Source: JANMAT01 sp031359995 (lineage in GTDB: Bacteria > Actinomycetota > Acidimicrobiia > Acidimicrobiales > Ilumatobacteraceae). Taken from it: a DNA stretch of 64,000 bases. The notes under the pieces were generated by a model. The model had not been told where the DNA came from and did not search any database. It saw only the letters and a program-made list of their open reading frames with translations. Made by a program: the position numbers and the translations under genes. Location: NCBI GenBank assembly GCA_031359995.1, contig JANMAT010000208.1, forward strand, positions 23,050-87,049, in the 5' to 3' direction. Of the stretch, positions 24,093-31,866 are shown piece by piece. How positions within the stretch are numbered: the first letter of the stretch is position 1; every line of letters starts with the position of its first letter.

Positions 24093-25934
24093 TCAGTCCG
24101 TTCGGGGCTTGCGGCCGGCGCGGCGGCGGTCTTCCTCGGCCAGCATGCGCTTGCGGATGCGGATGTTGAGCGGGGTGACCTCGACCAGTTCGTCGTCGGC
24201 GATCCACTCGATCGCCGTCTCCAGCGTGTGCAGGATCGGCGGCGCCAGCTTCACGGCATCGTCGTGGGAGTGGGTGCGGATGTTGTTCTTCTCCTTGGCC
24301 CGCACGCAGTTCACGACCATGTCTTCGGTGCGGGCGTTCTCGCCCACGACCATGCCCTCGTACACCGTGCCGCCCGGGGCGACGAACAGCTCGCCGCGCA
24401 GCTGCAGGTTGTCGAGCGCGTAGCCCGTGACCATGCCGGACCGATCGGAGATCATGGCGCCGCCGAGGCGGTGGGGAAGGTCGCCGGCCCACGGCATCCA
24501 GCCGGCGTGATGCGTGTGCAGCAGCGCCGTGCCGCGCGTGGCGGTGAGCAGACCGGAGCGGAAGCCGACCAGACCTCGCGCCGGCGCTTCGAAGGTGACG
24601 ATGGTGCGGCCCGGGTCGCCGGGGCCCATGTCGACGACGCGACCCTTGCGGGGCGCCAGCGCCTGGGTGAGGGTGCCGACGTGCTCGTCGGGGACGTCGC
24701 AGACGCCGCGCTCGATGGGCTCGTGGCGACGGCCGTTCACCGTGCGGGTCACGACCTCGGGTCGTGACACCTGGAGCTCGTAGCCCTCGCGACGCATCGA
24801 CTCGATGAGCACGGCGAGCTGGAGCTCACCTCGGCCGGCGACCTCGATGATGTCGGGCGAATCGGTGGCGGTGAGCCGGATGGACACGTTGCCGAGGATC
24901 TCGCGGTCGAGGCGCTCCTTGAGGTGCCGGCTGGTGAGGAACTTGCCGTCCTTGCCGGCCAGCGGCGAGGTGTTCACCCCGAAGGTCATGCGCAGCACGG
25001 GCTCGTCGACGGCGAGGCGGGGCAGCGGCTTGCCGCCCTCGGGGTCGGCCAGGGTGTCGCCGATCTCGACCTCGGGGAAGCCGGCCACGACGAACAGGTC
25101 ACCGGCGACCAGCTCTTCGACATCGGCACGGCCGATGCCGGAGTACGCGTACAGGTTGCTGAGGCGGCGCTTCACCGGCGTCTGCCCCTCGGCGACCTCT
25201 TCGTCGAGCAGGGCCACGGTGCTGCCGCGCTTGAGGCGACCGTTCACCACGCGGCCCACGGCGAGGCGGCCGAGGTACTCGGACGCGTCGAGGTTCGTGA
25301 CGAGGGCCTGCAGCGGGGCGTCGGCGTCACCCGAGGGCGGCGGGATGTGCGACACGATCTGCTCGAGCAGGGGCACGAGCGTGGCCTCCTCGTCGGGCAT
25401 GCCGATGCCGAGGCAGGCGCGCCCTTCGCGGGCGACGGCCGAGACCACCGTGAAGTCGAGCTGCCCGTCGTGCTGGGCCAGGTCGATGAAGAGCTGCTCG
25501 ACCTCGGTGAGCACCTCGTCGGCGCGGGCATCGGCCCGGTCGACCTTGTTGATCACGAGCACCGTGGGCAGGTCGCGGGCCAGCGCCTTGGAGAGCACGT
25601 AGCGCGTCTGCGGCAACGGGCCCTCGGCCGCGTCGACGAGCAGGACGATGCCGTCGACCATGGTCAGGGCTCGCTCGACCTCGCCACCGAAGTCGGCGTG
25701 GCCGGGCGTGTCGACGAGGTTGATCTTGGTGCCGTTCCACGTGATGGACGCGGCCTTGGCGAGGATCGTGATGCCACGTTCCCGTTCCTGGTCGCTGGAG
25801 TCCATGACGCGTTCGATGAGCGCTTCGTGCGCGGCGAACACACCGGTGGCGCGCAGAAGCGCATCGACGAGCGTGGTCTTGCCATGGTCGACGTGCGCGA
25901 CCAAGGCAACGTTTCGAATGTTGGGGGGGTTCAT
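24093..25934 (-). CDS. typA: Ribosome-associated GTPase TypA/BipA
   Basis: Translational GTPase involved in 50S assembly and stress or cold adaptation. The 613-aa length and domain order fit: G1 AHVDHGKTTL (residues 13-22), G2 ERGITI, G3 DTPGHADF, G4 NKVD, followed by domains II and III (residues 200-400) and the BipA-specific C-terminal domain (SGMVTGYALDNLQ). The ATG at 25934 begins MNPPNIRNVALVAHVDHG, as usual. It is followed on the same strand only by the decayed two-component system. The next gene upstream is a small DUF3073-like protein. Confidence 0.97.
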   Translation of the reverse strand: MNPPNIRNVALVAHVDHGKTTLVDALLRATGVFAAHEALIERVMDSSDQERERGITILAKAASITWNGTKINLVDTPGHADFGGEVERALTMVDGIVLLVDAAEGPLPQTRYVLSKALARDLPTVLVINKVDRADARADEVLTEVEQLFIDLAQHDGQLDFTVVSAVAREGRACLGIGMPDEEATLVPLLEQIVSHIPPPSGDADAPLQALVTNLDASEYLGRLAVGRVVNGRLKRGSTVALLDEEVAEGQTPVKRRLSNLYAYSGIGRADVEELVAGDLFVVAGFPEVEIGDTLADPEGGKPLPRLAVDEPVLRMTFGVNTSPLAGKDGKFLTSRHLKERLDREILGNVSIRLTATDSPDIIEVAGRGELQLAVLIESMRREGYELQVSRPEVVTRTVNGRRHEPIERGVCDVPDEHVGTLTQALAPRKGRVVDMGPGDPGRTIVTFEAPARGLVGFRSGLLTATRGTALLHTHHAGWMPWAGDLPHRLGGAMISDRSGMVTGYALDNLQLRGELFVAPGGTVYEGMVVGENARTEDMVVNCVRAKEKNNIRTHSHDDAVKLAPPILHTLETAIEWIADDELVEVTPLNIRIRKRMLAEEDRRRAGRKPRTD

Positions 25935-25982
25935 GTTGTAGCGATCTCGATCGCGGCACGGGCCGGGAATCGGCCCACGTGC

Positions 25983-26180
25983 TCAGGCGTCGTCGTCTTC
26001 CTCATCTTCGTCAAAGGTGACGCCGTATTTTTCGGCGAGTGCTGCGTACTCGTCGTCATCAGCCGGACTGCTGCGGTCTGCCTCGTGTCCCCCACCACCG
26101 AGACCCAGGTCGAACGCGCCTGGACCCGACTGCTTCAACTTCCGCGCTTCTTCGAAGCGACGATGACGACCCTTCTTCAC
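25983..26180 (-). CDS. Small DUF3073-like protein with acidic tail
   Basis: A 65-aa protein from the GTG at 26180, with a basic N terminus (KKGRHRRFEEARKLKQ), a Gly-rich middle and a very acidic end (DEYAALAEKYG then a run of Glu/Asp). This basic-to-acidic layout with a DEYAxLAxKY segment resembles the actinobacterial DUF3073 family of unknown function. AAGGGTG upstream could serve as the ribosome site. The longer frame to 26210 adds residues without the basic pattern. It lies 48 nt before typA and may be cotranscribed. Confidence 0.65.
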   Translation of the reverse strand: MKKGRHRRFEEARKLKQSGPGAFDLGLGGGGHEADRSSPADDDEYAALAEKYGVTFDEDEEDDDA

Positions 26181-26252
26181 GGTAGGGCACCCTTCTAGCG
26201 GCAGGAGCATTCGGCGCCCTGCTGCGCATGCTTATTGCGGCGACATTGAGAC

Positions 26253-26258
26253 CATGCT
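26253..26258 (-). promoter_or_regulatory. Possible -10 box upstream of the DUF3073-like gene and typA
   Basis: TAGCAT on the minus strand lies 72 nt before the GTG at 26180, giving a leader of about 65 nt. The divergent ParA gene starts at 26417, so both promoters lie in the 26181-26416 gap. Confidence 0.35.
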
Positions 26259-26416
26259 ACCCGAGGGGTGGCGGATTGGTTGGGATCGACGAGTGGCCCC
26301 CACCGGCGACCTGGGCGGGGACGACCGCGGGTCGACGACGTCCCGCCACCCCGAGTGGGCGCTGACCACGGTTTGGGTCTAGGCCCACCCGCTCTGACGT
26401 GCCAGGATGTCCTTCC

Positions 26417-27193
26417 GTGACCGCGACCATTGCGTTCGTGAACCAGAAGGGCGGGGTCGGCAAGACCAGCGTGACCCTCGGCATGGCCTCGGCGGCCTGG
26501 GCCGCCGGTCACCGGGTCCTGGTCGTCGACGTCGACCCGCAGGGCAGCGCCACGTGGGTGCTCGGCATCGACCCGACCGCGGTCGAGCACTCGGCGGCCG
26601 AAGCCATCCTGTCCGGCCGGTCGGGCGCCGCGGCGAAGGCGATCGTGGCCTCCACCTGGGGTGACACCGTGCATGTGCTGCCGGCCAGCCGGCGCCTGCA
26701 GGTGCTCGAGGCCGGCGACGGCCGCGACCCCGCCCACCGCCTGGGCCGGGCCCTGCACGGCATCACCGACGCCTACGACCTCGTCCTCATCGACTGCTCA
26801 CCGTCGTTGGGCAACCTCACCCGCAACGCCCTTGCCGCGGCCAGCCACGCCATCATGGTCGTGGAGCCGGCCGCCCTGTCACTGCGCGGCCTGGCGGCCG
26901 TCGCCGACGCCATCGACGACGTCTGGTCGGCCGACAACACCGACCTGGACCTGGCCGGGGTCATCGTCAACAAGGTGCCGGCCGTGTCCAGCGAGGCCGA
27001 ACGCCGCTACGACGAGCTCACCAAGATCGTGGGTAAGCGGGCCGTGTGGCAGCCGGTCATCCCGTCGAGGGTGATCGTCAACCAGGCGCTGGCCGAGCGC
27101 TCGCCGCTGCACGCCTACGGCGCGCGGGCCCACGACGTGGTCGAGGCGCTCGACGAGCTCTACGCCAAGCTGCGCCGGGCCACCAAGCGCTGA
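26417..27193 (+). CDS. ParA-family ATPase, orphan
   Basis: Deviant Walker A ATPase of 258 aa. The P-loop is NQKGGVGKTSV at about residues 9-19 with the signature Lys, Walker A' is VVDVDPQGSAT, and Walker B is LVLIDCSPSLG. The C-terminal half (VIVNKVP, IPSRVIVNQALAERSPL) matches ParA/Soj-like proteins. The GTG at 26417 gives the family's start. No parB neighbour is present, so this is not the chromosomal parAB pair; it may position another cargo. It converges with RNase D. Confidence 0.9.
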   Translation: MTATIAFVNQKGGVGKTSVTLGMASAAWAAGHRVLVVDVDPQGSATWVLGIDPTAVEHSAAEAILSGRSGAAAKAIVASTWGDTVHVLPASRRLQVLEAGDGRDPAHRLGRALHGITDAYDLVLIDCSPSLGNLTRNALAAASHAIMVVEPAALSLRGLAAVADAIDDVWSADNTDLDLAGVIVNKVPAVSSEAERRYDELTKIVGKRAVWQPVIPSRVIVNQALAERSPLHAYGARAHDVVEALDELYAKLRRATKR

Positions 27194-27208
27194 CACCGGA
27201 GCCGGCCG

Positions 27209-28417
27209 TCAGTCGGGCAGGTCGATCAGCTTCAGGTTGCCCTTGCCGTCGAAGGCGAGGGCGGCGTGGCCGTCGACCAGACGGCGGATGCCGTCGCCCA
27301 CCAGCTGTTGACGCCACCCGACGGCGAGGCGGGCCTCGGGCGAACCGGCCAGCAGCTCGACCAGGTCGGCCCGGGTGGCCAGCAGGGCCGTGTCGATGCG
27401 CTGGTCCCGGGCGAGCTGGCTCACCCAGGCCGACACGAGGGTGACGGCGGGGCGCAGGGCGCGGTCGAGGACGTTCTCGTCGCGCTCGGGCGTGGCCGGC
27501 AACGGCTCGGTGACGCCGTCGGCGATGGCGGCCGACAGCTCGGCGTAGAGGTTGCCCCGGGCGTGGCGGTCCTCGACCCCGCGGGTGGCGCGCAGCGCCT
27601 CAGGCGTGCGCGGCGCCTTCTGGGCGATCGACAGGACGGCCAGGTCGGCCAGGACGAAGCGGGCGGGCTGATCGAGCTCGGCGGCCCGGCGCTCGCGCCA
27701 GGCGGCCACCGAGCGGGCCACACCGCGCGCCTGACCCCTCAGGGTGCGCACGTCCTTCAGCCGCAGCCAGGCGTCCTCGGCCTCACCGGGACCCGACGGT
27801 CGGGTGCGCAGCTCCTCGCACTCGGCCTCGGCCCACTCGCGACGGTCCTCGGCCTCCAGTTGCGCGGTGAGGCGGTCGTGCAACTCGAGCAGGTGGGCCA
27901 CGTCACTGGCCGCGTACGACTGCTGATCGTGGGTGAGCGGGCGGGCCAGCCAGTCGGTGAGACGGTCGCCCTTGGGAAGGTGCTGGTTCAGCTCGCCGGC
28001 CACCAGGGTGACGAGCGACGGCGTGGCGTAGCCCAGGAAGCCGGCGGCCACCTGGGTGTCGAACATGCGGGCCGGCAGGGTGCTGGTGGCCCGGGCCAGG
28101 ACCTCGAGGTCCTGCTGGGCGGCGTGGAACACGCACAGGCCGGGCCCGTCGAGGAGCTTGGCCAGGGGCGCCACGTCCACGGCGAGCGGGTCGATGAGCG
28201 CGATCCCGCCGGCCCAAGCGATCTGCACCAGGGCGAGGCGCGGGTAGTAGGTGCGCTCGCGGTGGAACTCGGTGTCGACGGCATAGCGCGGCTCGACCAG
28301 CAGTTCGTCGACGAGGGCGAGCAGCGACGCGGTGTCAGCGATCCACCGCTGGCCGCTCAGTGGGGTGGCATCGCCCGAGTTGGGCGACGACTCACGCCGG
28401 GTCCAGGCCCGTGACAT
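27209..28417 (-). CDS. rnd: Ribonuclease D
   Basis: 3'-5' exoribonuclease involved in tRNA and structured RNA maturation, 402 aa. The DEDD exonuclease domain covers residues 25-200: Exo I AVDTEFHRE, Exo II with VFHAAQQDLEVL, and Exo III with QQSYAASDVAHLLELH. Two HRDC-like helical regions follow (about 215-295 and 310-395). The ATG at 28417 overlaps the end of the rhodanese gene by 26 nt, consistent with coupling; a somewhat later start is possible because the first 20 residues are poorly structured. Confidence 0.92.
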   Translation of the reverse strand: MSRAWTRRESSPNSGDATPLSGQRWIADTASLLALVDELLVEPRYAVDTEFHRERTYYPRLALVQIAWAGGIALIDPLAVDVAPLAKLLDGPGLCVFHAAQQDLEVLARATSTLPARMFDTQVAAGFLGYATPSLVTLVAGELNQHLPKGDRLTDWLARPLTHDQQSYAASDVAHLLELHDRLTAQLEAEDRREWAEAECEELRTRPSGPGEAEDAWLRLKDVRTLRGQARGVARSVAAWRERRAAELDQPARFVLADLAVLSIAQKAPRTPEALRATRGVEDRHARGNLYAELSAAIADGVTEPLPATPERDENVLDRALRPAVTLVSAWVSQLARDQRIDTALLATRADLVELLAGSPEARLAVGWRQQLVGDGIRRLVDGHAALAFDGKGNLKLIDLPD

Positions 28418-28715
28418 GCACCCGTCCCGTCTCGAGCCACGCCAGCGTGCCGCCGGCGACGTTGACCGCGTCGATGCCCTGACCCTGCAGGAACTCGACC
28501 GCCCGGGCCGAACGACCGCCGCTCTTGCAGATCACGTGCACCGGTCCGTCCACCCGGAACCGCTCGACGTGGTCGGGCACCGTGGCCAGCGGCACGAGCA
28601 CGGCCCCCGAGACGTGCGCGTCCTGGTACTCGTCGGGCTCGCGCACGTCGAACAGCACGGCGCCCTTCTCCAGACGGGCGGCCAGCTCGTCCACATCGAT
28701 CTCGGGGATGGTCAT
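28392..28715 (-). CDS. Single-domain rhodanese
   Basis: A 107-aa rhodanese domain with the catalytic-loop Cys in CKSGGRSARA (about residue 63), preceded by LFDVREPDEYQ and followed by VAGGTLAW. Such GlpE/PspE-like proteins transfer sulfane sulfur to thiol acceptors such as cyanide or thioredoxin. The ATG at 28715 has GAGG just upstream and a -10 box 6 nt away. It overlaps the RNase D start and follows the MobA-like gene by 9 nt; a link to molybdopterin sulfur supply is conceivable but unproven. Confidence 0.9.
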   Translation of the reverse strand: MTIPEIDVDELAARLEKGAVLFDVREPDEYQDAHVSGAVLVPLATVPDHVERFRVDGPVHVICKSGGRSARAVEFLQGQGIDAVNVAGGTLAWLETGRVHVTGLDPA

Positions 28716-28721
28716 TTCCTC

Positions 28722-28727
28722 AGGCTA
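28722..28727 (-). promoter_or_regulatory. -10 box of the rhodanese gene inside the MobA-like stop codon
   Basis: TAGCCT on the minus strand lies 6 nt before the ATG at 28715. Its first three bases are the TAG stop of the MobA-like gene. Confidence 0.4.
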
Positions 28728-29300
28728 TCGGTGCAGGTCGTGCTGGTGGTTGACGTTGCGCACGACGGTGGCACCGACGGTGACATCGACGGCCGCCAGC
28801 CCGGCGGCGGCGCGGTGCACGGCCCGCTCGCCTGCCGCGTACGCCGACCCGAGCGCGGCCGACGCGGGGCCGGTGCGCCACGCGGCCACCAGCGGCTCCC
28901 GGTGGCCGGCATGGGCGAAGGCCACCACCGGTGGCGGGTCGGCGGTCGGGTCGGCCAGTGCGGCCACGAGGGCGGCCACGCTCGCCCCGTCGAGCCACGC
29001 AAGGTCGCAGGCGACGACGACGGTGACCGCGGCGGTGGAGCGCCCGAGCGCCACGACCAGGCCGCCGAGCGGGCCTTGGCCCGGCGTGGCGTCGGGCCAC
29101 ACGGTCAGCCCGAGAGCGGCGAGGGCGGTGACGTCGCCGCCCACGGCCACCACCTCGGCGGCGCCAGCGGCGCGCAGTGCCGTGGCCACGCGGCTGGCCA
29201 TGGCGGTGCCGTCGACCGGCTCGAGCGCCTTGTCGCGCCCGAACCGGCGGCTGCGACCGCCGGTCAGGACGACGCCCAGGAACGGGTCAGCCGTCGGCAG
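28725..29300 (-). CDS. MobA-like molybdopterin guanylyltransferase with no standard start codon
   Basis: Nucleotidyltransferase that attaches GMP to molybdopterin, about 190 aa. The essential N-terminal motif LTGGRSRRFGRDKAL is present, together with ACDLAWLDG (metal-binding Asp), HREPLVAAW and the C-terminal RNVNHQHDL. The only in-frame ATG, at 29201, lies after the nucleotide-binding motif, so it cannot be the real start. Upstream, the frame is closed by a TAG within the DUF3151 gene and contains no ATG or GTG; a CTG at 29300, overlapping the DUF3151 stop, is the best guess. Either a rare start codon is used or the 5' end carries an error. Confidence 0.75.
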   Translation of the reverse strand: MPTADPFLGVVLTGGRSRRFGRDKALEPVDGTAMASRVATALRAAGAAEVVAVGGDVTALAALGLTVWPDATPGQGPLGGLVVALGRSTAAVTVVVACDLAWLDGASVAALVAALADPTADPPPVVAFAHAGHREPLVAAWRTGPASAALGSAYAAGERAVHRAAAGLAAVDVTVGATVVRNVNHQHDLHR

Positions 29301-29730
29301 GGATGCCGCCCGGATCGAGCTGGGCCAGGAACGTGGCGCAGCGCTCGGCCTCGTCGGTCTCGCCGATGAGCACGGCTACCTGCTGCAGGCCGCGCAGGGC
29401 GCGCAGGAAGCCGCGATTGGTCTCGTCGTTCCAGCGGACGTAGCCGCTGCCCCGCCAGCCGCTGGCCCGCAGGCGGTCGAGCCCCCGGTGGTAGCCGACA
29501 CGGTACGCGGCGTAGCGCTCCGTCGGGTCACGCCCGAGGTCGCCGAGGCGCGCCCACGCGTCGAGGAAGCGGGGCCAGCGGGCTGCCACCGCGGCCACGG
29601 CGTCGCGACGCTCGGTCGGAGGCCGGCCGAGGGCGTCCTGGAGGGCGTCGAGGGCGTCGACGGGTTCGGCGTCGATCACCGTGCGGGGCGGGCCGGAGGA
29701 CGTGAGGCTGACGGGGTGCTGCTCGCTCAT
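29287..29730 (-). CDS. DUF3151 family protein
   Basis: A 147-aa actinobacterial protein of unknown function. It has the family's signature half AYRVGYHRGLDRLRASGWRG, then NRGFLRALRGL and IGETDEAERC. The sequence is predicted all-helical and TPR-like, and cytosolic. The ATG at 29730 is preceded 6 nt upstream by TAGGCT. Its 3' end overlaps the presumed start of the MobA-like gene, so DUF3151, MobA, rhodanese and RNase D form one run. Confidence 0.9.
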   Translation of the reverse strand: MSEQHPVSLTSSGPPRTVIDAEPVDALDALQDALGRPPTERRDAVAAVAARWPRFLDAWARLGDLGRDPTERYAAYRVGYHRGLDRLRASGWRGSGYVRWNDETNRGFLRALRGLQQVAVLIGETDEAERCATFLAQLDPGGIPADG

Positions 29731-29736
29731 GGGCCG

Positions 29737-29742
29737 AGCCTA
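29737..29742 (-). promoter_or_regulatory. Leaderless -10 box of the DUF3151 operon
   Basis: TAGGCT on the minus strand, 6 nt before the ATG at 29730. Confidence 0.5.
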
Positions 29743-29834
29743 CGGACGTGGGGAGCATCGCGCCCGACCGGCGGCGATCCTCAAGACTGACGCGGACCGG
29801 GTGACCATGCCGACCGCGGCCCCGCCGACGCCGA

Positions 29835-29840
29835 TAGCGT
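29835..29840 (+). promoter_or_regulatory. Leaderless -10 box of the small membrane protein gene
   Basis: TAGCGT, 7 nt before the ATG at 29848. It is divergent from the DUF3151 promoter about 95 bp away. Confidence 0.5.
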
Positions 29841-29847
29841 CACGATC

Positions 29848-30153
29848 ATGCTCGCCTTCAGCACCGAGAGCGCCAAGCAGTTCGGCCTCTACGCCATCAT
29901 CGGCATCATCGTCCTCGGCATCGTGTCCATGATCGTGGTGCGCAAGATCGTGGGCAAGATCATCTCGCTCGTCATCATGCTGGGCCTGGCCGCCACGCTC
30001 TACGGGCAGCGCAACGCCATCGACGACTGCGTGAACAAGCTGAAGGGCTCGGCCAGCGGCGTGGTCACCGGGTCCATCGTCGATCCGACGTGTCGCTTCT
30101 TCGGGACCGATGTGAAGGTGCCCCTCGACCAGATCGACCCCACCGCGAAGTAG
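29848..30153 (+). CDS. Small two-helix membrane protein
   Basis: A 101-aa protein with two adjacent membrane helices (about residues 12-32 and 35-52) linked by a basic turn (RKIVGK), followed by a 48-residue hydrophilic C-terminal domain with two Cys (DDCVNKL and PTCRFFG) that could form a disulfide if extracytoplasmic. No family was recognised. It is a single gene, divergent from DUF3151 and convergent with the SCO6745-family gene. Confidence 0.8.
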   Translation: MLAFSTESAKQFGLYAIIGIIVLGIVSMIVVRKIVGKIISLVIMLGLAATLYGQRNAIDDCVNKLKGSASGVVTGSIVDPTCRFFGTDVKVPLDQIDPTAK

Positions 30154-30198
30154 GCGCGCTGCGCCCCCGGACCCCATCGACGCCCGGCTCGCCCGCGC

Positions 30199-31095
30199 TC
30201 AGCCGGCGGCGCGCTTGCGGCCGTCAGGCGGCACCGCGCCGGCCGCCACGAGCAGGTCGGAGACCGCGGTCGCGGTGGCGACGACGGCGTCGAGCCGGTC
30301 GCCGAGGGCGGCCACGAGGGCGGCTTGGGACATGTCGGTGGTGTCCTCGATGGCGACGCGCATCGCGGTACCGGCCGGCGTGAGGTCGTCGCCGGCCATC
30401 CAGCCGCGAGTGGTCAGTCGGGCCACGGCCGCGCCGATGGCGTCGGGGCCATAGCCTCGAGACGACGAGTACTCCCCCAGCCCGTAGCCGAGCCAGCGCT
30501 CGGTCAGGATCGACATCTCCAACGGGTCGAGGCCCTGGGCGATGCAGGCGGCCAGATGCCCGTCGCCGCGGTGCTCGCGCACGAGCTCGGCGCCCCGCCA
30601 CAGACGGCCCAGCCCGTCGGAGGGTACCGGCACGTCGCGCAGGCCCGAGAACAACGGTCGGGCCACGCCGTCGAGCCCACCGGTCGAGTCCATCAGCGCG
30701 TCGGCCGCCGCGGCGATGGCGTCGGTCGGTTCGACCAGGCGCCGCAGTGACGCCACCGCGCCGGCCTCGCGCTCCGCCAGCACCGCGTCACGGCCCAGCA
30801 GGACGCGACCCTGCGCGTACACCGACGCGAGGAACGTCGGCTCGAACACGCCGAAGGTGGCGACGACGACCCCGGGGCTCGGCTCGCCCAGCCCGGCGGC
30901 CCGGCCCCACACGTACGCGTCGAGGAAGCCGAAACCGTGCGGCGCGAGGCGGTCGTGGACCTCTTTCGCCCACCAGCCCTGCGTGGCGATGGCCTCCAAC
31001 GCGTCGCGCAGGCGGCGCGCCGGGGTGGTCGACACGACGGGCGCCGGCGTGGCCGGTCCGGACAGGTACACGGCGGCGAGATCGGCGTAGTTCAT
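30199..31095 (-). CDS. SCO6745/SalK-family protein
   Basis: A 298-aa protein similar to the actinobacterial SCO6745 family (related to SalK, with a winged-helix-like C-terminal part). Recognisable stretches are LEAIATQGWWAKEVHDRL near the N terminus, GRAAGLGEPSPGVVVATFGVF, GRLWRGAELVREHRGDGH near the centre, and an HTH-like end (GAAVARLTTRGWMAGDDLTPAG). The central His in EHRGDGH is typical. The biochemical role of the family is unknown; it may be regulatory. The ATG at 31095 fits the -10 box 7 nt upstream. Confidence 0.85.
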   Translation of the reverse strand: MNYADLAAVYLSGPATPAPVVSTTPARRLRDALEAIATQGWWAKEVHDRLAPHGFGFLDAYVWGRAAGLGEPSPGVVVATFGVFEPTFLASVYAQGRVLLGRDAVLAEREAGAVASLRRLVEPTDAIAAAADALMDSTGGLDGVARPLFSGLRDVPVPSDGLGRLWRGAELVREHRGDGHLAACIAQGLDPLEMSILTERWLGYGLGEYSSSRGYGPDAIGAAVARLTTRGWMAGDDLTPAGTAMRVAIEDTTDMSQAALVAALGDRLDAVVATATAVSDLLVAAGAVPPDGRKRAAG

Positions 31096-31102
31096 GACAC
31101 GG

Positions 31103-31108
31103 ACGCTA
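31103..31108 (-). promoter_or_regulatory. Leaderless -10 box of the SCO6745-family gene
   Basis: TAGCGT on the minus strand, 7 nt before the ATG at 31095; it lies in the 24-nt gap after the hydrolase stop. Confidence 0.5.
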
Positions 31109-31119
31109 CCGCGGGCCGG

Positions 31120-31866
31120 CTACCGCGCCGTCGCCCGGGCGAACGCCTGCTCGATCAGCGTGGCGATGGCGTCGGGATGGCTCGTGTGGGCGCCGTGGCG
31201 GGCGCCCGGCACCACGATCACCTCGGTGTGGAGGTGGTCGGCCAACCACCCCATGCCCCGCTCGTGGTGCGCCGGGCCCAGCTCGCCGCGGGTCACCAGC
31301 ACCGGCACCGTGATGAGCGCCGGATCCCACGGAGCATGCTGGCGAAGGTCGCGCAGCTCCCCCACCAGCGCCGGCCCCTCGGCCCGGCGGTCGGCGCGCG
31401 TGCGCCCGGGCAGACGCTCCCACACCGTGTCGCCGATCATGCGCCGCAGGAACCGTTCGGCGGCGTCCTCGTCGGAGCCGGCCAACGCGGCCCCGGCCGA
31501 GGTGTCGCGCGGCCACCACGGCTGCCACGACAGCGGCGACTCGTAGACCACCGCGGCCCGCACCAGCTCGGGGTGCCGTTGGGCGAGCGCCAGCGCGATG
31601 TCACCCCCGAGCGAGTGCCCGAAGACCACCGCCGCGCGCCCGTCGAGCAGGGTCGCCAGATCGCGCACGTGCTGCTCGATGCTGAACGGCGGGCCGGCAT
31701 CGCGTGACGTGCCGTAGCCGCGGCGGTCGTAGCGCAGCACGCGATGGCGCTCCTCGAGTCGGCGCACCAGCTTCGCCATGCCCGCGACCCGGTCCATGGA
31801 ACCGTGCACCAGCGCGACCAACGGCGCGCCGTCGGGGCCCGACTCGACGCTCTGCAGCGCGCTCAC
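31120..31866 (-). CDS. Alpha/beta-hydrolase
   Basis: A 248-aa alpha/beta-hydrolase with HGSMDR (oxyanion region), the nucleophile elbow GHSLGG, a cap region rich in Arg, and the catalytic His near the C terminus in PGARHGAHTSHPD. The acid is probably the Asp/Glu near VLVTRGELGP. The start is a GTG at 31866 overlapping the pyruvate kinase stop by 4 nt; the longer frame to 32562 is a shadow of pyk. The substrate is unknown. Confidence 0.88.
   Translation of the reverse strand: MSALQSVESGPDGAPLVALVHGSMDRVAGMAKLVRRLEERHRVLRYDRRGYGTSRDAGPPFSIEQHVRDLATLLDGRAAVVFGHSLGGDIALALAQRHPELVRAAVVYESPLSWQPWWPRDTSAGAALAGSDEDAAERFLRRMIGDTVWERLPGRTRADRRAEGPALVGELRDLRQHAPWDPALITVPVLVTRGELGPAHHERGMGWLADHLHTEVIVVPGARHGAHTSHPDAIATLIEQAFARATAR

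Noticed and set aside
26417..27193. Origin-proximal parAB
   Set aside because: No parB, gidB, rnpA or DnaA-box cluster around it.
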